Of a DNA stretch of 64,000 bases, positions 1 through 10,985 are shown one piece after another (positions within the stretch are counted from its first letter, which is position 1; each line of letters starts with the position of its first letter). The DNA comes from Pinus tabuliformis (lineage: Eukaryota > Streptophyta > Pinopsida > Pinales > Pinaceae): NCBI GenBank assembly GCA_031772625.1, contig CM062807.1:1147785007-1147849006 (forward strand), in the 5' to 3' direction. Made by a program: the position numbers and the translations under genes. Under the pieces are notes generated by a model. It did no database searches, was not told the DNA's origin, and was given only the letters and a program-made list of their open reading frames with translations.

Positions 1-136
1 TTGATTGCTCTATGTATCGATAAATCAACTGTCGTTGAATAAATAAGCATTGGTATGAATGATTTGTCTATCACAAAAATATATTGTAAATTCATTAATG
101 TTTCTATGAATTTCAAGCTGAGGCTTTTCTTTTTTT

Positions 137-254
137 AATTCCTTCCGTCTTTCTATGGGCTTTCCATAGATCCTTAAACAATGGAATGGAATTAAAATTC
201 CTTCCGCCTCTGTGTGGGCTTTCCATGGTCTTTGAACCATCAACGGAATTAAAG
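137..254. repeat. Two-copy tandem duplication, unit 59 bp
   Basis: AATTCCTTCCGTCT-type sequence at 137 returns at 196 as AATTCCTTCCGCCT, followed in both copies by a GGGCTTTCCAT block and a GGAATTAA block. The copies are clearly diverged, so this is an old duplication. Confidence 0.7.
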
Positions 255-304
255 CAACAGTTCTAACTTCCTTCAATCTTTGCCTCCCTTATATCCAATC
301 AAAT

Positions 305-376
305 GGAATTAGAAGAATGTATATTAATATGGCTTCGATTGGAATTAAAAGAATGTATATTAATATGGCATCGGCT
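305..376. repeat. Two-copy tandem duplication, unit 36 bp
   Basis: The block starting GGAATTAGAAGAATGTATAT at 305 repeats at 341 with only a few changes. The unit is a multiple of three, which keeps an accidental reading frame open across both copies. Confidence 0.75.
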
Positions 377-1741
377 CATGCTGTATAAGGAAAAATGGCT
401 TAGTCTAAGTATGATTTTAAGAAAATTTAGTAGAAATTTTTGTAAATACAGGTTACTATGGTTAATCTTTAAGATTTTGAGTATCCCAGGAGTTTTTGAT
501 GTTGCTGAATTAATTTTCGTCATCAAAAAACTATTTAAACACTCTCATATTCAGATTTCTTGAAGAATTTCTCCTCAAATTCGGACCATAAATTTGTCAT
601 CCAAGCGAAATTATTGTCTTTTTAGAAAATTGTCATAATGGTAAAAATATGCAAAGTTGAATACATTATGGATTAGTCTTAAGTGCTACTTTTTAGAGTT
701 TCCTGCCGATTTCTGACCAGAATTTAATTTCTGTTGTGTAAACTAGGTTTCTTTAACTACATATATAGATTCAACACCATCAAAAATCTATAAAGCATCT
801 AGATTATGAAAAATTCACCTGTCAAACATGTAATTTCAATAAATCCTATTAAATTATAAACAAATTAAATCAAAAAATAAACCCAAAAACTTTCCAAAAA
901 CATTATACTTAAAGTTTACCAATACATTAGGTTAGAAGTGTCGTGTGTTCTTAAACGGTGTTATAAGCAAACTTTTATGTTAAAAAAAGTGAAAAACGAT
1001 TTGTTCTCGGCCATATTCTAATTTTCAGGTATTTATTACCACCACTTAATATGGCGTCACTCCAACAGTTAATCTGGGAGTCAATATCATAGGCTTCTTG
1101 AATCTTGTATTAGTTGGATTCCATGAATTACTTGTTCCAAAAAAAAATACACAAAACTTGAATAACGCCCTTCGTGAATTCCTTAAAAAACACACAACTT
1201 GAATTACACTCTTTCTTTATGAAACACAAATCGTCAGTTTGAAATTCTCTTAATTGGATTCCATGGATTACTTATAATAAAACTTGAATAACATACATTT
1301 ACTTTATATGAAACGAAAACCTCTTGAATTTGAAAAGCGTACACGTGGTAAAATCATCTACTAGAAATTCCATCTGGGAATCATCCAATAAGCAACTGAA
1401 CTATGAATATGATCTTTCAATCAGGTTGGAATCTGCAAAATGAATTAAATTTATGGTTTTTTAATATTTTTCATAACTTTATTGAACTTCTTTAATATAT
1501 TCGGTTAGTGTTTGGTAAATGTTGTCAAACATTTTTATTTTTTGTAATTAAATTATACATATGGAGTTTTTATTAATGTTGAATTTTTAAAATTTAAAAA
1601 TATTGTTTCATTTTATTAACCAATATTTTATTAAGTTAGATTTTAAAATTAGGAAAAATGTAGTTCCTAAATGGTAGGTATTGGGGATATGGGTGATATT
1701 GGGTGTAGGGGTTTATACATATTTTGGGTTATAAAAAAAAG

Positions 1742-1742
<1 letters not shown>

Positions 1743-1779
<37 letters not shown>

Positions 1780-1791
1780 TTATTTATTTAT
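1743..1791. repeat. Compound microsatellite (TA)n-(TTTA)n
   Basis: An uninterrupted TA run of about 16 units passes directly into a short TTTA tetranucleotide run. Confidence 0.95.
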
Positions 1792-2035
1792 TAAGATGGG
1801 AGTTTTTTTAAAAGTTTTTATTTTTTATTTATATCTAATGAAATAAAAAATGTTATTTAATATTCCATGAATGTATGTTATAGTAAGAGTTGATTAAGTA
1901 AAGACTTCATAGTTTCACTATATATAGAATTTAAATTATTGTGCAACTTTGATGAAATTTGAAATTTTTGTTAAATTTATATCATATATATATATATACC
2001 ACAAAATTTACTATTTTATTTATCATAATAGACAA

Positions 2036-2185
2036 TATATCCACAGCCCTTTGGGGCAGCTCAATTGGTGATGATTGTAAAAATGAAGTGTTATGTGCAA
2101 GGAGGTTTGAGATTCAAATGTCTTGTGAGTACGAGATTGCCTTGTTGTTGATTTCTCTAAATACAAGAAAAGAAAAGAAAAGAAA
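2036..2185 (+). mobile_element. tRNA-derived SINE
   Basis: This short element has a pol III A-box-like sequence CAGCTCAATTGG (2057-2068) and a B-box-like GGTTTGAGATTCAAA (2104-2118), spaced as in tRNA-derived SINEs. It ends in an A-rich (AAAAG)n tail. The nonamer AATAGACAA lies directly before it (2027-2035) and directly after the tail (2186-2194), which fits a target-site duplication from LINE-type retroposition. The B box is one base longer than consensus, so the copy is degenerate. Boxes and flanking repeat are seen directly; the SINE identity is inferred from their layout. Confidence 0.6.
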
Positions 2186-2335
2186 AATAGACAACAAATT
2201 CACAAAACTACTTGTGAACTCTTTTTGACGCTATTTTTCTACTTATTTTGCCTACCATATTTTACAAGCCTACCATATTCAACATCCTATACTCCATTAC
2301 TAGCATTTAGATAAGAAATCATGCTCTAAGCTACA

Positions 2336-2555
2336 AGGATTAAACACAAGAAAAAATCTAGATAAAGTGTACATCCTTTATATGTTTCCATGGGTTCTTT
2401 TGTAAAAACTATTTAAATGCTACAGTTACAAAAACAACAGTTCTAAGGATTAAACACAAGAAAAACTCTAGATAAAGTGTACATCCTTTTTATGTTTCCA
2501 TGGCTTCTTTTGTAAAAACTATTTAAATGCTACAGTTACAAAAAAATTAGTTCTA
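2336..2555. repeat. Two-copy tandem duplication, unit 110 bp
   Basis: The block beginning AAGGATTAAACACAAG at 2336 repeats at 2446 with few differences (for example TGGGTTC against TGGCTTC). The second copy ends exactly where LINE-1 begins, so the LINE landed at the end of an existing or simultaneously formed duplication. Confidence 0.9.
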
Positions 2556-2556
2556 T

Positions 2557-3003
2557 GGTGGGGTATTTTGACTTCTCTGGAGGGAATTGAAGATGGGGAA
2601 CAAGCGAAGGGCATGGGAATCGAAGCCAGGTCTAGTTTCAACAACACTTTCCCACATTTCGCGCTAGGGTTTAGGTTGGGGTGAGGAAGGTTTCAAAGGA
2701 ACATCGATAGAACCGTCACGGGGTCCCCCTTTGACACAGAGCGCAGCAGGTGTTAGCCATCATCCTCGAAGGTTGTCAGCTAGCCCTTCGCACTTATCCC
2801 ACAGCCTCCCGGTTAGAACCCCGACCCCTTCACTCACCGTTGCAGACTGTGTTGTGGTTACGGGCGCCCAAAACACCAGGCTGCTGGTTACCTGAAATTT
2901 ACCCACCGCAGTCTAAGGGTTTGAAGGCGAGTGCTCAACCTGCAACGGTTACCCGGGTCCGTTGGTTCGCGGTTCTTGACCCGAACCCCATTAGATTATT
3001 GAT
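2557..3003 (+). promoter_or_regulatory. LINE-1 5' leader, presumed internal promoter
   Basis: This is about 450 bp of markedly GC-richer sequence between the inferred 5' end of the LINE and the first ATG of ORF1. In L1-type elements such a leader holds the internal promoter. I see no specific box, so the regulatory role rests on position and family knowledge only. Confidence 0.35.
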
Positions 3004-4904
3004 ATGTTGGGGATGGAAGAGGGTTACGAGGAGGAGCTCGTTGACTACACCTCAGATAACTACTCAGAAACTGAGATCTTTGTGGCTTCTCGTCCGCAAA
3101 CGCATGAAGGGGTCAGACCGGCTACAGCCTCTACATTGGAAGAACAGGTTAACCAAAATACCTTTGGGTTGGTAGACATGGAAGTATCATTGCAAGGGTT
3201 GGACATAACCCAACCGACAATGGCGGTAACCGAGGGCTTTATTAGCCTCGTCGAAGGCACCAATTCCCCTTTCCTCTCCATTCCGTCACCGTCTGACCTC
3301 TTAGCCTGGAGCGGACAACAACAACATTCTGAGGGCCTACAGGAAAGAGAGGGTTTCACGGCCGCTGCTTCTGAAGATCGGGATTTTGGCACCATCGAGT
3401 CGAACACAGTACACGGGACCATAAACAACGCACCAAACAGGCCCAAATACCTTCAGGACGCCTACACGCACCTCGACCCAAGAAACAAGGTGCAGCCTTC
3501 GGGCTATTTCGAGGGCTTGGTGAACAACGAGCCAGACAGGGAAGAGCCAAGGGACTCGGACCCGGAAAGCAGTCCGGCGAGAGCAGGAAGCAACCATATA
3601 GAAAACCAGAATCTGAAGGCAAAGAAGGCCAAGCAGTCCAAGCTCTCTAAGACAAGGGAAAGGGGTCGGAAGCTCGTTTTTGGAGAAGGCATCGGAATGG
3701 ACAAAGTTGCCCTAACAGAAAGCATTGTCCTAGTGGGACGTGTGCGTGGAAGGAACTACTCGTCGGGCCGCCTGAAACGATGGACGATGGAGGTCTGGGG
3801 GAATGTTCTGGTGCAGCTCCCTGCGGTGTTGGCTATGTCAAGAGGATGGTTTGCGCTAATTTTCACTGAGCCAGATGATGTGAATTGGGTATTGACCCGA
3901 TACTGGCACCTGGAGATGACTCCCGTGCTCCTCAAGTGATGGACAACGCTCTTCGACCCGGAGAAGGAGAGTATTGGAGCAGGGCCAATATGGGTTCGGC
4001 TACCAAGTCTCCCACTGCAATTCTGGTCTGAGGATATATTCAGAATCATTGGGGATGACCTTGGCACCTACCTGGACCATGACAGAACATATATGGACAC
4101 CAGAATCCTTGCGATGGCCCGCATCCTAGTTTACTTGGACTCCTAGTTTATTTGGACATTAGAGATGGTTTGGTGGAAAGCTATCAATTTCAGTTGGGAT
4201 CCACAATCCGCTGGCAGGAATTGGACTATGAGGGCATTCCGTTTAGATGCAGGAGATGCCATGAAGTTGGTCACCTCTACAAGTCCTGCCCACTAGTCAC
4301 AGGGTTAAGGCCATCCCCCCCAAGAAGCTATGCCGCGGCCAACACTCAGACGGATTTGGGAATGGCAGAGATTACAGACCTACAATCTAGACAGCTGAAA
4401 GGACCGGACAGGCAGCCCCCAGCTTCACCAGCCCAACCGGGGATGACAAACTGGAACCCAGAGGCATCGATCACCAGGGCACGTTCCAGAGAAGGCACGG
4501 GCTTCACGGGTATCTCCTCTCCCTCTAACACTCATACTCCGACTGAATGTATAAATTCTGTTTCTAATTCTTTACATGTAAATTTGAATATAGTCTCCCC
4601 CCTACCCAAGCCGAGCCAAGCCAGCTGCCCGATGGTCTCTGCTCCCATCCCCATCCTAAACACCCGTTGCACTACCATCCATCTCATCCAGCCAAGTGTG
4701 CCCCCTGGGGACACGACATCCGGATCCTCCCACTGCTACAACCTGCACTCCATCCCTCCACCCCTCCATGCCTTCGGATTGGAGGAGGACCCAATCCCAC
4801 CTCTCCCCCACAAAGCACCTTGGGGAAGGCAATCCCATATCTCCAAAGCTATCAAAAGAGCCAGCCTGAAGGTGGACTCCGGTATTCAAACTCCCATAGA
4901 CTAG
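3004..4904 (+). pseudogene. LINE-1 ORF1 (DUF4283-like, CCHC knuckle RNA-binding protein), broken
   Basis: ORF1 of plant L1 elements encodes an RNA-binding, gag-like protein that coats the transcript. The frame opens at ATG 3004 and reads 311 codons. An acidic, disordered N-terminus is followed by a basic stretch and the start of a DUF4283-like domain (WFALIFTEPDDVNWVL region near residue 280). A TGA near 3937-3939 then stops it, although similarity continues in frame (GPIWVRLPSLPLQFW, about 3987-4030). A 17-bp tandem duplication (4124-4140 and 4141-4157) shifts the frame. Coding resumes to 4904 with the knuckle CRRCHEVGHLYKSC (CX2CX4HX4C, about 4252-4293) and a Pro/Ser-rich tail. ORF2 starts 38 bp after the stop. 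Confidence 0.85.
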
Positions 4905-4942
4905 GTTCTTAGAGCAAAGGGGAACCCTGCCTCAGTGAACCC

Positions 4943-5343
4943 ATGAAAGGCCTCTCTTTCAACTATAGGGGTTTAGCCAACCTTGATAAAAAGTTGGCAT
5001 TGAAAAGACTATGTTTGGCTGAAAGTTTGGATTTACTAATGCTACAAGAAACTCTTGGCGATGGCCCCTTGGTTCTACAAACACTCAAACCCTTTTTGCC
5101 CAACTAGGAGTTTTTCTCTCTGGATGCGAGAGGTCGCTCGAGAGGACTAGCCCTGGGCTTCAATAAATCCTCAGTCAAGATCACAAATGTTTGGGGAGGG
5201 TAAGGCTTCCTGGGAGCAGACATTACTTAAAACTCACCCCATATCACTATGAGAATCTACAATATATACGGCCCCTGCCATCATAGAGAGTTTTTCTGGG
5301 AAAGCCTTTTATAGATGGACTTTATGTAGTCAGAGAACATAAT
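4943..5343 (+). pseudogene. LINE-1 ORF2, endonuclease domain part 1
   Basis: This is the N-terminus of ORF2, an APE-type endonuclease that nicks target DNA to prime reverse transcription. The ATG at 4943 opens MKGLSFNYRGLANLDKK, where FNYRGL corresponds to the family's W/F-N-x-R-G-L start. MLQET holds the catalytic Glu motif and YNIYGP is the next conserved block. Several in-frame stops follow (for example after PFLPN and after NVWGG). The domain is cut at 5343 by the minus-strand insert and resumes at 6254/6270. Confidence 0.85.
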
Positions 5344-6253
5344 CTTTTTTTTCTGTATAAAGACCAATTATATTAAGAGAGAAAAAATATAGTACAAACA
5401 AGCTTGCAAGCAAGCGTAGCAAAAAAGCGAGGGAGCCAATGGAGATAGGCTCTCTACCTCGCTCCTTAGAAACAGACAAGGGAAGGCCAAGGCCAAAGAG
5501 AACACGGAAATGCAAAAGAAAGAACTAAGCAGAGAAAACTACCCCGAGGGGTCAGTTCCTACCACCCGACATTTTTTTCCTTTTTTCTTGCTTACTTTGA
5601 CCCACCCAGAGGAGTTTGGCTGAGCCATTACAAGTTGTAGACTATTCTGCACTGGCGGCGGAATATCCTTATCAGAGTCTGAGGACGAAGAAGAATGAGT
5701 ACGTTTCTGAGAAATCTGAGGGTCAGAGGGGACTGTCGGGTCGACCGAGGGAGCGTCCATCGGAGTCTCATCATTTTGCCCGTCTGCTATGGTTTCCTCC
5801 TCATCCGAGCTAGAGAAGTCTAAATCGTCCATACGACGGGGTGGCTCACAAGGATTCCAGCGCTTGGATTTGGGTTTGCGTTTCAGATTCTTCTTTTTGT
5901 CGAGGAACTGGGTGCAGGTACTCTGGAGGTGTCCCGCTTGATGACAATGTCGGCAACGGAAGGCTGTATTCTCGTAATCCAATGGTTGAGTCCAGTGGAA
6001 ATCTCCAATCTTGAGATTGATCTGATCCGGCAGTCCTTTGCTGATATCTATTTTTGCACACAGTCTGCCATAGGTGTAGAGACCATTATCCTTTCTGGAA
6101 GTATCTGTAGCCAGGTAGCGTCCCAAAGTGTTTCCAATGGCTAGGAAGACAGAGAAATGCCATAGATGTGCTGGAAGATTCGGGAGCCTGACCCAAATGG
6201 GAATCTTGGTGATGATGGCTGTAGAAGGGTCAAATTATGGAAACCAAGGGGTC
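5344..6253 (-). mobile_element. ORF1-only LINE-type retrocopy (HAL1-like), 910 bp
   Basis: This is an insertion within the LINE-1 endonuclease, in the opposite orientation. The 16-mer AGTCAGAGAACATAAT is present on both sides (5328-5343 and 6254-6269). At the left edge the plus strand shows a T run (5345-5352), which is the A tail of a minus-strand retrotranscript. The insert holds the last about 237 codons of an L1-type ORF1, then about 195 bp of 3' sequence and the A tail. There is no endonuclease or RT. It can be a 5'-truncated copy of an ORF1-only, HAL1-like non-autonomous LINE, or a processed copy of a host gene derived from a LINE ORF1. The 16-bp duplication and A tail point to LINE-machinery retroposition. 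Confidence 0.85.
5539..6252 (-). CDS. ORF1-type protein fragment: DUF4283-like plus CCHC knuckle, open frame
   Basis: The frame is open from the 5' junction of the retrocopy to its own stop (237 residues), with no internal stop. It enters in mid-domain: DPSTAIITKIPIWVRLPNLP, then an HLWHFSVFLAIGNTLGRY block typical of the DUF4283 C-terminal half. Next come FHWTQPLDYENTAFRC and the knuckle CRHCHQAGHLQSTC (CX2CX4HX4C), basic and acidic-serine tracts (SSSDEEE, SSSSSDSDKD) and a GWVKVSKKKGKK tail common at ORF1 ends. It is related to, but clearly not a copy of, the LINE-1 ORF1 next to it. It has no start codon of its own, so expression is unlikely. The open frame suggests a recent insertion. Confidence 0.8.
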
Positions 6254-6640
6254 AGTCAGAGAACATAATTATTGGGGGAGATCTAAATTTATTCCTGGGG
6301 CTTGCAGAATCATGGGGGCACAGGGCTCAATCTGATGTCCTAACAGGGTTTTTCAAAAAAATGTTGGACGACAATGACCTCATAAGCATAGACTCTGCCC
6401 GCAAAATGCCCACTTGGAGGAACCGCAGAATAGGGGAGAACGCCCTTGCCCATCAACTAGACCGTTTCCTTATCAATTCATCCCTCTTAAACAGTCTTGG
6501 TCGAATATAGGATTGGGTCGATTATGGGGGTTGTTCAGACCACTCCCCGATTTTCCTGGAAATTGAAGATGCAGCTAGGAAGCCAGGATCCCCCTTCAAA
6601 TTCAATGCTGCCTGGATCGGGGAGGATGGTTTCCAAGATT
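6254..6640 (+). pseudogene. LINE-1 ORF2, endonuclease domain part 2
   Basis: The ORF2 frame resumes after the insert with IIIGGDLNLFLG (the GDLN catalytic block). It continues through RKMPTWRNRR and LAHQLDRFLIN to the terminal SDHSPIFLEIED block (about 6537-6570), which carries the conserved Ser-Asp-His. A stop separates LGRI from DWVDYGGCSDHSP. Order and spacing match the APE-type endonuclease of plant L1 ORF2. Confidence 0.85.
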
Positions 6641-7602
6641 TGGTTAAAGAAAATTGGACCCATTATAGCAGGGAAGCTGGGTTGTCTCCTGCATCAGTCA
6701 TTACAAACAACCTAAATTGTCTCAAAGGGAAAACAATAGCTTGGGTGAAGACCAGAAAACAAAAAGAAGAGGAGAAGCTGGTCAAGATTGAGGCAGAACT
6801 AGCTCAGCTCGAATCTTTGGGGTTGACAAGCTATGCTACTCTCCACACTAAGGATCAGCTCATCAATCTAGAGAAGGAAAAAATTAAACTCCTGAGACGA
6901 GCCGAAGAGACTTGGCGCCTAAAGAGTAGAGCTATTTGGTTAAAAGCTGGAGATGAAAACACAAAATTCTTTCAACAATTCGCCAGAGGCAAGCGAGGTG
7001 TCAACACTATCTGGGCTCTAAAGGACTAACATGGGAGAGAAGCCAACACTTTCGCACAACTAGCGAACCTAGGGGTTCGACACTTCTCGAACATCTACAA
7101 AAGCCTAAGAGATGCAAATATAACAGAAATCCTCCGGGTGGTTGAAGCAGTCCCTCGATTTGTCGAGGAAGAAGAAAGGGAGATGCTGAACTCGCCCATC
7201 ACCTTGGAGGAATTGGAGGCTACCCTTAAAAGTCTGGGCAAAGATAAGAGTCCTGGGCCGGATGGTTGGCCCATTGAATTCTACATCACTTTCCTAGAGC
7301 TCATCGGCTAGGACCTCCTTCTGGCTGCCGAAGATTGCAGAACCTCGGGAACAATGTCTGAAGCCTTCAACTCCACCTTCATAGCCCTCATTCCCAAGGT
7401 GGATAAGCCTCAATCCTTTGATGACTTCAGACCCATCTCCCTATGCAACTGCATCTACAAGATTACCTCCAAGATAATTGCACTCTGCATCATTCATTTA
7501 TTCCCCAAATAAAACGTTAAAGGCTTTTGATCTCAAAGGAACAATTTTCCTTTCTCAAGCATCGCCACATCCAGGAGGCTATAGGCACTGCCCAGAAAAT
7601 GC
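6641..7602 (+). pseudogene. LINE-1 ORF2, linker and N-terminal reverse transcriptase
   Basis: A charged linker (EEKLVKIEAELAQLESLG and neighbours) leads to the pre-RT block WLKAGDENTKFFQQFARGKR (about 6938-6995). The RT fingers follow: a PGPDGWPIEFY motif (about 7255-7285), then FNSTFIALIPKVDKPQSFDDFRPISL (about 7370-7440) and NCIYKITSKII. A frame change follows, after which a LLISKEQFSFLKHRHIQEAIGTAQKM-type block runs into the Copia insertion at 7603. That block continues as LHSIKT at 12126, which places the insertion precisely. Confidence 0.85.
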
Positions 7603-8725
7603 TGTAGAAATTTTGAATAATATGACACTTATTCACAGAGATTATCCCGATTATACACTATTGCGGAATACATGCATAATACATAACCTCCTCTACGTTG
7701 ATCATCAATTTAGCAACATTAAAAACAATGAAACATCAATCGCAAGCGCACATTAACACAATATGTAACCCGGGGAAAGCATACAGCTGAAAACCCCCAA
7801 CTATCTATATATTATAATGATTGAGAACATGTAACAATACATAGTACAATACTCCTCACAAGTACTCAGTACTATCTCCACCTGTTACACACAAACTAGC
7901 TCAGATCTGATGCCTCAAATCTCCTCCACTGTTTGCCTGCCTCCACTGCGCAATCCTGCAAGAGAATGGATGAGAATGGCTGAACCAAACTCGTATTTTC
8001 CTTCTGTTTGACCACGCAATCCTCATTGGCAATTACTCAATCCATGCATGTGCAAATCTCATGCACAACTATAGTCATAACTGACAGCTGTCTTGCCCTT
8101 TCACTCACCTCTAACACCTGTCTCCACTGAACTATCCATGCACTGAGTTAACTGATGTATTTTTTAGTTGCTTTATGAGTTAATAACTAGTGAATTAATT
8201 AATAATTAATTCACATAACTCATCACTAGTGTATTATGCAGTTAGACTAAATACAACTAGTTCAACTAAGTCAAACTGAACACAACTCCATCAACTCCTC
8301 AATCAGCTCCACCAAAACTCAATCACTTGAGTTCTAACTGAAGTCCATCATGCAATAGCTCAACTAACCCATAGGAAAAGCATATTTCCTTCAGCCAGTT
8401 GCATGTGCCATATCTGTAGCTCGAACTGAAGTGCTGCAAGAGGATAAGATAATGTTTATAGTCCAAATATTATTAAGAGCTAATAATATTCGACTGTTCT
8501 ATATTTAGACTGGCAGTCTAAAAATAGACTCCACCCATATGTCTAAAAATAGAAGTCCATCTATTTTTACCAACATGACCAATCATCCACAAATAGCATC
8601 CTCCAACTCATAGACCATGATCCATATGCCTAAAAATAAACTTTGTGCCAAAAATAGCCTGCGGGCCCACTTAGTGAAGGCGACTCCTTTCCACTAAGCT
8701 CCATCATCTTGTTGCATTTTCAACA
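7603..8725 (-). repeat. Copia LTR (3' LTR of the minus-strand element)
   Basis: 1123 bp. Read on the minus strand it starts TGTTGAAAATGC and ends TTTCTACA. It matches 10986-12125 almost throughout. It contains several CTAAAAATAGA blocks near its minus-strand start. Confidence 0.95.
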
Positions 8726-8736
8726 CTCCCTCTCAA
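8726..8736 (-). promoter_or_regulatory. Copia polypurine tract
   Basis: Minus-strand TTGAGAGGGAG lies directly next to the 3' LTR, the standard place for second-strand priming. Confidence 0.7.
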
Positions 8737-9319
8737 CAAGATATGGATTATCTGCAACCCCTATCCTGCAACTCTGGAATGTTCTGCATGCAACACATTT
8801 GCCCGGTCCACTTGCTCCAACAACACTTGGAACAAAAAAAACACTCCCAACTGACCACTCTGTTGGGCTAGGAACATACTCTGATGCTGAAGCTCTACCT
8901 GCTGCTGAAAAGTGCTCCCTCTCTGACATCTGCACTACTGCAACATCTCCATGCATCTCGAACCATTGCACACTTCTCTGTGCCACCTAGCACTATGCAA
9001 AACACTTGTGCGTCTCGCATTGTTGTAGCCTGCTAGCTATACGTTGTCTTGGGATTCCCTACACTGTCGCTCTCTCTGCTGCTCCATTCGCATCTGTGTC
9101 TACCCAATCGGTCAGTTCCTGCTACTCCACATCGGGGCTCCCGTAGCAAGGTCTCATCCAAGAGGTCGAGTACCTCAAGGATCCTGCCCCTCCTCCTTGA
9201 GACGATCAATCCACATCACCCCACCTCCTACCTGGAGGTATGGCTGCATGTGATCCCTCAGCCCACTTGGCTTGAAGTTTCCCCCTACTGGAGGTCTTTG
9301 CATGAGTAGATGTCTCTAC
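8737..9319. other. Copia interior without recognisable coding
   Basis: Sequence between the polypurine tract and the protease-like frame. Both strands have open frames of 60-93 codons, but none resembles integrase, reverse transcriptase or RNase H. Confidence 0.5.
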
Positions 9320-10778
9320 TCAATCTCCTCTCAGCTTCCCTTGTTGTGGCTGCTCCACAACCTCCTGAAGCTGTTGCACCAATCGTGGCTCCTCCACAAT
9401 CGTCTGAGACTTCTTCTGGCTCTGCATGTTGAGAGGTAATATACGCTCCCTCTCAACCACCAAGTCTCCATTAGTTTCCTCACTTCTCAAGGCTTTGCAT
9501 GCATCTTGTAACTCAAGTGCATACAGGTTCTTGACCCGTGAACCAATCTGCTTCACCTGTCTAGTGATGATGTATCCAAGGAAAACCTTTCCCTTACTGA
9601 AGACTGCATCATAGCCTCTATCTTCCAGCATCGCGATCGACACCAAGTTTCTCTTCAGTCCTGGTACATACTTGACATTGGTCAAGGTAAAGGCGAGCTC
9701 CATGCTCCCTCTAAAAAATAACCGTGCCTACACCTGAGACACTATACTTATCATTACCCATCGCTATGAGTATCTGGAGATCTTTCTCCTCCAAAGTACT
9801 GAACAGACTCTTGTCACCGGTCATGTGGAAAGAAGCTCCACTGTCAAGAAACCAACCACTTCCCACCATGGGTGAAACCATGCATGCGAAGAGTGTGAAA
9901 TCTAACTCAAACTGTGAAGCAAGTGCCTCACCTTCAGATCCTTCCTCGGATCCCTTCTTGGATTTCTTCTTTGGGCAATTAGTAGCATAATGGCCCAACT
10001 CATGACAACGAAAGCATCTCACCTTCGACTTGTCAACCTTCTTCCCATCATTGGAAGAACTGGATTCGGAAATAGAACCCTTCTCCTTCCCCTTCTTCAC
10101 CTTACTCTCTAAGGCACAGTTCTCCTCATCATGCATGGATGAAGAACTGTCTCTGGTGCTTTGTCCGATCTCCTCTTGCACAAGATTCGACCAAAGTCTC
10201 CCCAATCCTGGAAATTTCTCCCGACCATTGACAGAGTCCTGATAGGAATGCCAACTCTTCGAAAGGCCAAGGAGAGCCAAGCTCACCAAGTCCTCATCAT
10301 CGACAATCACCCCCACACTTCGCAGCTCATCCCGGCACTGGGTGAACTTCTTGAGATACCTGGGCATACTGTCTCCATTCTCACACTTAATGTTTTTGAG
10401 TTTATCCTTGAGTGCCAACTTCCTCTGGTCACTCTTTCTTTGGGATAGATCTGTCAACGCTTTCCACATCAAGTATGGAGAAGCCTTTCCATGCAGGCTG
10501 GACACAATGTGATCCTTCACGCCCTCCAACAGAATCCTTCAACACTTTGCTGTCTTCTTTTGCCAAACCACAGCTTCAACAACATCAGTAGGTTTTGGGA
10601 CCTCAACCTCTATGAAATCCTTCAACCCATTATCATCTAACACCGCCTCCATCCTGTCTTTCCATGCAATATAGTTCGAGTTGTCTTCAAGGGCATACTC
10701 CAATCGCAATCTGTTGAAAGACATTTCAACTTTGACACCAAGAAAACACTGCTGCAAATTCGAATTCCACCAGCTCAA
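9320..10778 (-). pseudogene. Copia gag and protease-like region, broken
   Basis: Reading from 10778 downward there is a Copia gag start (region with NYIAWKDRMEAVLDDNGLKDF), then the gag core (SSLHGKASPYLMWKALTDL and onward). A CCHC knuckle CFRCHELGHYATNC is set in Lys/Ser-rich sequence. A protease-like segment follows with the DSGAS active-site motif (about 9815-9830), and then a KYVPGLKRNLVSIAMLEDRG block typical of the Copia protease-to-integrase junction. Gag would form particles and protease would mature them. No further pol domain follows. The region is broken in a few places. Confidence 0.85.
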
Positions 10779-10973
10779 AACTCAACTGCTTCTGATCTAA
10801 AATTCGTGAGAACAAAGTATTTCTTGTACAAATATCGATTGTATGGGCATTCACCGGATATCTCACCTTCTAAAGGAAGGATGAATCCAAAGGATAGCTG
10901 GCCCGATTACAGACTCTCCCTGAAGAAATAAAATGTAAACACTTTCTGAATAGTAGATCTAATGATCAACTCT

Positions 10974-10985
10974 GCTCTGATACCA
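10974..10985 (-). promoter_or_regulatory. Copia primer binding site, initiator tRNA-Met
   Basis: Minus-strand TGGTATCAGAGC starts at the first base after the LTR and is complementary to the 3' end of plant initiator tRNA-Met. Confidence 0.95.

Larger units (their letters stand above)
1..2026. other. AT-rich non-coding flank
   Basis: No supported gene. The few open frames are short, AT-rich and partly made of duplicated DNA: the frame at 303-563 contains a 36-bp direct duplication read in frame. Contents recognised are two short tandem duplications (137-254 and 305-376) and a TA/TTTA microsatellite (1743-1791). The rest is AT-rich sequence without recognisable domains or splice-linked coding blocks. 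Confidence 0.7.

Noticed and set aside
2057-2118. A functional tRNA gene suggested by A- and B-box-like sequence
   Set aside because: No acceptor or anticodon stems can be folded and an A-rich tail with target duplication follows; it is a SINE.
5616-5813. Plus-strand frame of 65 codons within the ORF1-only retrocopy
   Set aside because: Antisense shadow of the real minus-strand reading frame with its CCHC knuckle.
8709-8990. Overlapping 93- and 88-codon frames on both strands in the Copia interior
   Set aside because: No similarity to any Copia domain; mutually antisense and partly set up by low-complexity sequence.
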